From an uncultured Chitinophagaceae bacterium (lineage in GTDB: Bacteria; Bacteroidota; Bacteroidia; Chitinophagales; Chitinophagaceae): a DNA stretch of 19,851 bases. Shown piece by piece: positions 14,727 to 19,851 of this stretch (position 1 is its first letter; each line of letters starts with the position of its first letter). The DNA is taken from contig CAMPGG010000023.1 in assembly GCA_946885335.1 (NCBI GenBank), forward strand, positions 1-19,851. Direction: 5' to 3'. The translations under genes and the position numbers were made by a program. The notes beneath the pieces are model-generated. The model was not told the DNA's origin. It searched no databases and was given only the letters and a program-made list of their open reading frames with translations.

Positions 14727-16220
14727 ATGAGCAACATCAGGAGGCAAACCATTATTTCATCTTTGTTGATCTATGTGGGTTTTGCATTTGGTGCTTTAAA
14801 TACTTACCTGTTTACTAAACAAGGCATATTTACTCCGGAAGAATATGGATTAACGAGAGCCATCATTGTAATAGGACAGTTTTTTTATGGGTTTGCCGGC
14901 TTTGGTTTAACAGCGGTCATTTATAAATTTTACCCTTATTATAAAGATAACCTGCCCGATAATAAAAATGACCTGCTAACCCTTTCATTAGGTGCAGCAT
15001 TAGTCGGATTTATATTGACTATTACCGGCGCCATTATTTTTGAACCATTGGTGGTGCGCAAGTTTATCGCCAATTCACCAATGATCGTCCGGTATTATTA
15101 TTGGATATTCCCATTCACTTTTTTCCTGCTTTTTTTCTCCATCCTGGAATCTTATGCATGGAGTTTGCAAAAAACTATTATTCCCAATTTTTTAAAAGAA
15201 GCCGGGTTTCGAATTTCTACTACCCTGCTGATCATTGTGTTTATTTTAACCGGTAAAAATTTCGATCTTTTTATAAGGCTGTTCTCGCTGTTGTATGCTA
15301 TCAGTTTTTTCGGATTACTCTTTTACATCATCCGGATGAAAAAATTAAACATTGTTACAGAGGTGAGCCGGGTATCAAAAAAGTTTAAGAAAAAAATATT
15401 TACATTAATGGGGTTTGTTTATGGCGGATCCGTAATAAACATTACTGCCCAAAGTATAGATATTGCCGCCATAGCCAGTTTCAGGGGTTTGAGATATGCA
15501 GCGGTCTTTGATTTTGGCACCTATGTGGCCAATGTTTTACAAGTACCGCAACGCAGTATGGTCTCCATTAGCATTCCTGTGCTCAGTCGTGCATGGAAGG
15601 ATAAAGATTTTGCAACCATCAAAAGAATTTATACCCGGTCAAGCATCAATCTTTTATTGATTTCATTGTTTGCATTCAGCCTGATCTGGTTAAATTATAA
15701 TGATTTGGTAAGATCATTAAACCTGGACCCTGTTTATGAAGAAGGTAAATGGGTTGTATTTTTTTTAGGCCTGAAAAATATTGTAGATATGGGCAGCGGT
15801 GTTAATGGCCAGATCATCGGAACATCTACATACTGGAAATTTGATTTCATCAGCGGAATGGTTTTGCTGGTTGTTGCCGTTCCTTTAAATATTGTTTTGG
15901 TCAGGGAGTTTGGTATCATTGGAGCAGCCTGGTCAGGATTGGGATCTTACATTATTTATAACGGCATACGTATTTATTTTTTGTGGAATAAATTCAGAAT
16001 GCAACCATTTACATTCAATACAATTATTGCGCTGGTGCATGCAATAGTCATATTCACCATTGCATATTATGCCTTCAAGTCTATGGAAAACTGGTGGGGA
16101 ATTCTTTTACGCAGCACTTTGTTTGTACTGCTTTACCTGCCAACAGCCTACTGGCTGAAAATTTCTCCGGATATCAGGCCGGTAGTTACCACATTCAGCA
16201 ATAAAATATTTAAACGATAA
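14727..16220 (+). CDS. Wzx/MATE-type polysaccharide flippase
   Basis: This 497-residue integral membrane protein has about 12-14 hydrophobic segments spread over the whole length. Basic cytosolic loops include MKKLNIVTEVSRVSKKFKKK (about 207-226). The opening IRRQTIISSLLIYVGFAFGALNTYLFTKQGIFTPEEYGLTRA is typical of the polysaccharide synthesis/oligosaccharide flippase family, which moves lipid-linked sugar units across the inner membrane. No glycosyltransferase or ligase cluster surrounds it here, so its substrate is unknown; it may serve a surface polysaccharide made from elsewhere. The gene is tightly behind the M1 peptidase gene and convergent with the NlpC/P60 gene (37-base gap). Confidence 0.85.
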   Translation: MSNIRRQTIISSLLIYVGFAFGALNTYLFTKQGIFTPEEYGLTRAIIVIGQFFYGFAGFGLTAVIYKFYPYYKDNLPDNKNDLLTLSLGAALVGFILTITGAIIFEPLVVRKFIANSPMIVRYYYWIFPFTFFLLFFSILESYAWSLQKTIIPNFLKEAGFRISTTLLIIVFILTGKNFDLFIRLFSLLYAISFFGLLFYIIRMKKLNIVTEVSRVSKKFKKKIFTLMGFVYGGSVINITAQSIDIAAIASFRGLRYAAVFDFGTYVANVLQVPQRSMVSISIPVLSRAWKDKDFATIKRIYTRSSINLLLISLFAFSLIWLNYNDLVRSLNLDPVYEEGKWVVFFLGLKNIVDMGSGVNGQIIGTSTYWKFDFISGMVLLVVAVPLNIVLVREFGIIGAAWSGLGSYIIYNGIRIYFLWNKFRMQPFTFNTIIALVHAIVIFTIAYYAFKSMENWWGILLRSTLFVLLYLPTAYWLKISPDIRPVVTTFSNKIFKR

Positions 16221-16257
16221 GGAAATCGTTTTTGCAGCAAAAATTACTTAAAAAAAA

Positions 16258-16971
16258 TCAGGGATTGGTGTCTGTATTTTTATCGATACGTCCAACAGAG
16301 ATCAAACGTTTAACCCAATATGGTTCAAACATATCGCTGATCATTACACCTCCCGATGAAGATGCATGAACGAATTTATTATTCTGCAGATATACGCCTA
16401 CATGCGAAACACCGCCGGTAGTATTAAAGAATAAAAGATCACCTTCTGTTAGTTCTGTGCGGGATATTTTTTTTGCTTCTTTATATTGTTCCCTTGCAGT
16501 ACGCGGTAAAAGCATACCATACATAGAGGTAAAAAAAGATTGAACAAAGGCGGAACAATCAATGCATCTCTTTGTGCTTCCGCCATAACAATAAGGCGTA
16601 CCGTACCAGGTGTCAATGTATTCGTACAGTTTTGTGCTTCGTACCGACTCTACTTCCGTATTTAACAACAAAGAATATTTTAACTGGATTGCTGATGCGC
16701 TTTCAATGTCAGGTGCGGCACCATAACTGGCAGCTGAAGGACCGGAACCTTTTTTGGTGGTACGGGTAACCGTAAACTTTTTTTCAGATTTTACTTCGGT
16801 AACTGAAGATTCAGGCGTCAGGGAAATATCTTCTATAAACTTAACCTGGTTTTTTTTGGCAGACCGCGATGCGGTTCCGTTTTCTTCTTTTGACAGGTTA
16901 AGCGGTTTTACACTGCTGCAACTGGCCATTACAAACAAGAATGTTATAGCAAGAAGGTTAATTCTGGTCAT
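16258..16971 (-). CDS. NlpC/P60 peptidoglycan hydrolase, lipoprotein
   Basis: This 237-residue protein has a lipobox MASC (Cys18) and a low-complexity linker (about 25-95), followed by an NlpC/P60 domain. The catalytic triad is Cys139 (in RCIDCSAF), His190 (in GGVSHVGVYL) and His202 (in KFVHASSSGGV). The Cys-to-His and His-to-His spacings (51 and 12) equal those I recall for E. coli Spr/MepS, a DD-endopeptidase that cuts peptidoglycan cross-links during growth. A longer frame starts at 17094, but the ATG at 16971 gives a clean lipoprotein signal and is preferred. It is divergent from dnaE across 154 bases. Confidence 0.92.
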   Translation of the reverse strand: MTRINLLAITFLFVMASCSSVKPLNLSKEENGTASRSAKKNQVKFIEDISLTPESSVTEVKSEKKFTVTRTTKKGSGPSAASYGAAPDIESASAIQLKYSLLLNTEVESVRSTKLYEYIDTWYGTPYCYGGSTKRCIDCSAFVQSFFTSMYGMLLPRTAREQYKEAKKISRTELTEGDLLFFNTTGGVSHVGVYLQNNKFVHASSSGGVMISDMFEPYWVKRLISVGRIDKNTDTNP

Positions 16972-16978
16972 AACGCGG

Positions 16979-17008
16979 TATTTATAAGGTTGATTCAAGC
17001 GGTTCAAA
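16979..17008 (-). promoter_or_regulatory. weak candidate promoter of NlpC/P60 gene
   Basis: On the minus strand a TTTG (17005-17008) is followed, 18 bases later, by TATAAATA (16979-16986). The TTTG fits a Bacteroidota -33 element, but the -7 half keeps only the TA of TAnnTTTG. The transcript would start next to the chosen start codon at 16971. Confidence 0.25.
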
Positions 17009-17029
17009 GTTAACGAATGGTTTATAGGT

Positions 17030-17095
17030 TGTGGATATAAAATGAACGAAATTTGGTTTTGCAAATTGCCTTTGTTGTTTATTTGCTTATCCACA
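17030..17095. promoter_or_regulatory. two inverted DnaA-box-like sites upstream of dnaE
   Basis: TTATCCACA at 17087-17095 is a perfect DnaA box. TGTGGATAT at 17030-17038 is its complement with one mismatch (ATATCCACA on the minus strand). They face each other 48 bases apart in the gap between the NlpC/P60 and dnaE genes, the nearer one 30 bases before the dnaE start. This would fit DnaA control of dnaE, but the number of sites is too small to argue for an origin. Confidence 0.4.
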
Positions 17096-17125
17096 TTGAT
17101 TCAATTGGTTAGATACCCTTAAAAT

Positions 17126-19851
17126 ATGAAATTTTCTCACTTACACGTACATACGCAATATTCCCTATTAGATGGTGCCGCCCCCATCAAAAGCCTTTAT
17201 GAGAAGGCGATGGAGGATAATATGCCAGCCCTGGCCATCTCGGATCATGGAAATATGTTCGGTGTATTTTCTTTTGTGGCAGAAGCGCATAAGCATAAGG
17301 ATGCAAACGGTAACGCTAAGGTAAAACCCGTAGTTGGTTGTGAATTTTATTTAACAACCGACCGCCATAGAAAGAATTTTACCAAAGGTGACCGCGACCC
17401 ACGCTTTCACCAGATACTGCTGGCAAAAAATAATATTGGTTATAGAAATCTTACCAAGCTTACATCATTGGGTTATTTGGAAGGATTATACAGTAAGTAT
17501 CCCCGCATAGATAAAGAATTGATCCTTCAATATCATGAAGGATTAATTGCAACAACCTGTTGCCTGGGCGCCATGGTTCCACAGGCTATTTTAAAAAAAT
17601 CGGAAGCAGAAGCAGAAACCGAATTCAAATGGTGGCTGGATATTTTTGGTGAAGATTATTATGTTGAACTGCAACGGCATGGCATCAAGGACCAGGACAA
17701 GGTCAACGAAGTTTTGGTAAAATTTGCCCGCAAATACAATGTAAAGATCATAGCCAGTAATGATTCTCATTATGTTGATCAAAGCGATTTTAATGCGCAT
17801 GATATTTTACTCTGCATAAATACCGGGGAAAAACTATCCACCGAGGCTAACCGGGAATTTTCTGATGATGACATCAATGAAAAAGGAAAACGTTTTGGAT
17901 TTGCCAATGATCAATTTTATTTTAAGAGCACGGCTGAAATGACAAAGATCTTTCAGGATCTTCCCGATGCTATTGATAATACCAACGAAGTAGTAAGTAA
18001 AGTGGAATTACTGGATCTAAAAAAGGAGATCCTTTTACCAGCCTTCCCCACGCCAAAAGAATTCCAGGTCCATACCATTGCAGAAACAATTGGTAAGAAT
18101 GTGATCAGTCCCGAATCAAATAACCAATGGGAATACCTGAAACATTTAACCTGGATAGGGGCCAAAGAAAGATACAGTGAAATAACTCCGGAGATACAGG
18201 AACGCATCGACTTTGAATTGTTTACGATTAAAACAATGGGTTTTGCGGGATACTTTTTAATCGTTAGTGATTTTATAAAAGCTGGCCGCGACCTCGGTGT
18301 ATTTGTGGGACCGGGACGTGGATCTGCAGCAGGCAGTGTAGTAGCATATTGTATCAAGATCACCAACATTGATCCCATGAAATACAATTTGCTTTTTGAA
18401 CGTTTCCTGAATCCCGATCGTAAATCAATGCCGGATATTGATACGGATTTTGATGATGAAGGAAGACAAAAAGTAATTGATTATGTTGTTGAAAAATATG
18501 GCAAAAACCAGGTAGCACAAATTGTTACCTATGGTACCATGGCCGCTAAAATGAGTATTAAAGATGTTGCCCGTGTAATGGATCTCCCATTGCAGGAGTC
18601 AAACATGCTGGCCAAATTAATTCCTGACCGCCCGGGAGTAACACTGAAAAGAGTTTTAAAGGCACCCCTCACCGGAGATAAAAGTTTATCTGATAAAGAA
18701 GGATTGGGTGCAGAAGACCTGGATAATGTAAAAAAGCTTCGTGCCATTTATGATGATGAAACAAGTATGCATGGAAAGATCCTTCATGAAGCTGAAAGGC
18801 TCGAAGGATCTGTTCGCAGCACTGGATTACATGCTGCTGGAATTATCATTGCACCTAAAGACCTGACGGAACTGATACCCGTTTGTATTGCCAAAGATTC
18901 TGATCTCTGGGTTACACAAATTGAAGGAAGCATTATTGAAGATGCCGGTGTAATCAAAATGGATTTTTTGGGATTAAAAACACTGACCATCATCAAAAAT
19001 GCGCTGGCATTGATAAAGATGAATCATGGAGTAGAAATTGAAATCGATAATATTCCTCTGGATGATGAAAAGACTTTCCAGTTATACCAGCATGGCGATA
19101 CCAATGCAACTTTCCAGTTTGAAAGTGCAGGCATGCAAAAGCATCTCCGGGAATTAAAGCCCGATAAATTTGACGACCTTATTGCGATGAACGCATTGTA
19201 TCGCCCCGGACCCATGGCATACATCCCCAACTATTGTGCACGTAAGCATGGCCGTGAGGAAGTGCAGTATGATCTGCCGGAGATGGCTGAAATTTTACAG
19301 GAAACCTATGGCATTACCGTTTACCAGGAACAGGTAATGTTGCTTGCGCAAAAGATCGGAAATTTTAGCAAAGGTGATGCGGATGTGCTGCGCAAAGCCA
19401 TGGGTAAAAAGAATAAAAGTGTACTGGACAAAATGAAATCGCAGTTTATGGAAGGAGCCAAATCAAATGGCCATCCTGCAAATAAACTGGAAAAAGTTTG
19501 GAGTGATTGGGAGTCATTTGCACAATATGCATTTAATAAATCGCACTCTACCTGTTATGCATTTGTGGCTTACCAAACAGCCTATTTAAAAGCACACTAC
19601 CCCAGCGAATACATGGCCGCCGTTTTAAATAACGCCGGTAATATTGAGAAGATCACATTCTTTATGGAGGAATGTAAGCGAATGGGATTAAAAGTGCTTG
19701 GCCCGGATATCAATGAATCATTGAAAGGATTTGCCGTAAATAAAAAAGGTGAGATCCGTTTTGGTTTGGGTGGATTGAAAGGAGTTGGTGAAGCAGCCAT
19801 AGACAGCATCATTGAAGAAAAAACAAAGAATGGACCTTTCCTGGAAGTATT
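17126..19851 (+). CDS. dnaE: DNA polymerase III alpha subunit (partial, runs off right edge)
   Basis: The frame from the ATG at 17126 stays open to the window end (908 complete codons). It encodes the replicative polymerase catalytic subunit. The PHP domain opens with FSHLHVHTQYSLLDG and has SDHGNMFG. The polymerase core has GPGRGSAAGSVVAY and the catalytic MPDIDTDF motif (Asp437 and Asp439, equivalent to E. coli Asp401 and Asp403), and KMDFLGLKTLTII carries the third Asp613. The fingers region has LYRPGPMAYIPNY, ETYGITVYQEQVM, KAMGKKNK and FNKSHSTCYAFVAYQTAYLKAHYP. It is DnaE1-like rather than PolC: no exonuclease insertion is visible. The missing part should contain the beta-clamp-binding and C-terminal domains. 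Inverted DnaA-box-like sites lie upstream. Confidence 0.97.
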   Translation, partial: MKFSHLHVHTQYSLLDGAAPIKSLYEKAMEDNMPALAISDHGNMFGVFSFVAEAHKHKDANGNAKVKPVVGCEFYLTTDRHRKNFTKGDRDPRFHQILLAKNNIGYRNLTKLTSLGYLEGLYSKYPRIDKELILQYHEGLIATTCCLGAMVPQAILKKSEAEAETEFKWWLDIFGEDYYVELQRHGIKDQDKVNEVLVKFARKYNVKIIASNDSHYVDQSDFNAHDILLCINTGEKLSTEANREFSDDDINEKGKRFGFANDQFYFKSTAEMTKIFQDLPDAIDNTNEVVSKVELLDLKKEILLPAFPTPKEFQVHTIAETIGKNVISPESNNQWEYLKHLTWIGAKERYSEITPEIQERIDFELFTIKTMGFAGYFLIVSDFIKAGRDLGVFVGPGRGSAAGSVVAYCIKITNIDPMKYNLLFERFLNPDRKSMPDIDTDFDDEGRQKVIDYVVEKYGKNQVAQIVTYGTMAAKMSIKDVARVMDLPLQESNMLAKLIPDRPGVTLKRVLKAPLTGDKSLSDKEGLGAEDLDNVKKLRAIYDDETSMHGKILHEAERLEGSVRSTGLHAAGIIIAPKDLTELIPVCIAKDSDLWVTQIEGSIIEDAGVIKMDFLGLKTLTIIKNALALIKMNHGVEIEIDNIPLDDEKTFQLYQHGDTNATFQFESAGMQKHLRELKPDKFDDLIAMNALYRPGPMAYIPNYCARKHGREEVQYDLPEMAEILQETYGITVYQEQVMLLAQKIGNFSKGDADVLRKAMGKKNKSVLDKMKSQFMEGAKSNGHPANKLEKVWSDWESFAQYAFNKSHSTCYAFVAYQTAYLKAHYPSEYMAAVLNNAGNIEKITFFMEECKRMGLKVLGPDINESLKGFAVNKKGEIRFGLGGLKGVGEAAIDSIIEEKTKNGPFLEV

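Noticed and set aside
16229..16243. TTTTTG/CAAAAA palindrome between the flippase and NlpC/P60 genes
   Set aside because: The stem is only 6 bp, nearly all A-T, with a 3-base loop. It is too weak to call a terminator, although it lies where one would be expected.
16972..17094. N-terminal extension of the NlpC/P60 gene to 17094
   Set aside because: It would place 41 unrelated residues before a perfect lipoprotein signal and would overlap the DnaA-box region. The ATG at 16971 is the sensible start.
1..19851. Mobile elements, CRISPR arrays, tRNA or rRNA genes
   Set aside because: I saw no transposase or integrase-like protein, no regularly spaced repeat array of CRISPR size, and no recognisable tRNA or rRNA sequence on either strand.

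Overview
The window looks like chromosomal DNA of a Bacteroidota bacterium, probably of the Chitinophagaceae/Sphingobacteriales type. The evidence is AT-rich intergenic DNA, weak Shine-Dalgarno signals, near-matches to the TAnnTTTG -7 element, a Reg_prop/Y_Y_Y 'propeller' sensor, a LytS/LytTR pair, and many SxxC-type lipoproteins. Taxonomy is inferred from protein style only.

Region 1 (1-564) holds a Cys-rich four-helix-bundle protein of the copper-storage (Csp/DUF326) type, closed by a strong bidirectional terminator. Region 2 (564-7190) is a signalling locus: a LytS-type histidine kinase, a LytTR response regulator, a convergent 1021-residue propeller sensor whose dimerisation helix has Thr where the phosphoacceptor His should be, and a His-rich lipoprotein. 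Its intergenic gaps carry CAATTCA-like direct repeats at an exact 21-bp period. That is the geometry, and nearly the sequence, expected of LytTR operators. Pairs lie before the kinase, before the regulator, and on the minus strand before a short transcription unit that can encode a 27-residue hydrophobic peptide. Degenerate 21-bp triplets lie before the propeller sensor and before the lipoprotein. I read this as one self-regulated LytTR regulon with five targets; this is the most interesting part of the window.

Region 3 (7190-9900) holds a UGT-like glycosyltransferase, a VOC-fold protein and a two-CBS-domain protein on the plus strand, ending at a bidirectional terminator shared with mutS2. 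Region 4 (9900-12930) has a MutS2-like ATPase without the C-terminal Smr nuclease domain, divergent from an exported (lipoprotein) MsrA. Region 5 (12930-16260) has an M1 metallopeptidase lipoprotein that begins at TTG and a Wzx/MATE-type polysaccharide flippase. Region 6 (16258-19851) has an NlpC/P60 cell-wall hydrolase lipoprotein divergent from dnaE, with a perfect DnaA box and an inverted 8/9 match in the gap between them. dnaE runs off the right edge.

Apart from the signalling locus, most genes are ordinary housekeeping or envelope genes with no sign of mobile elements, CRISPR arrays or RNA genes.
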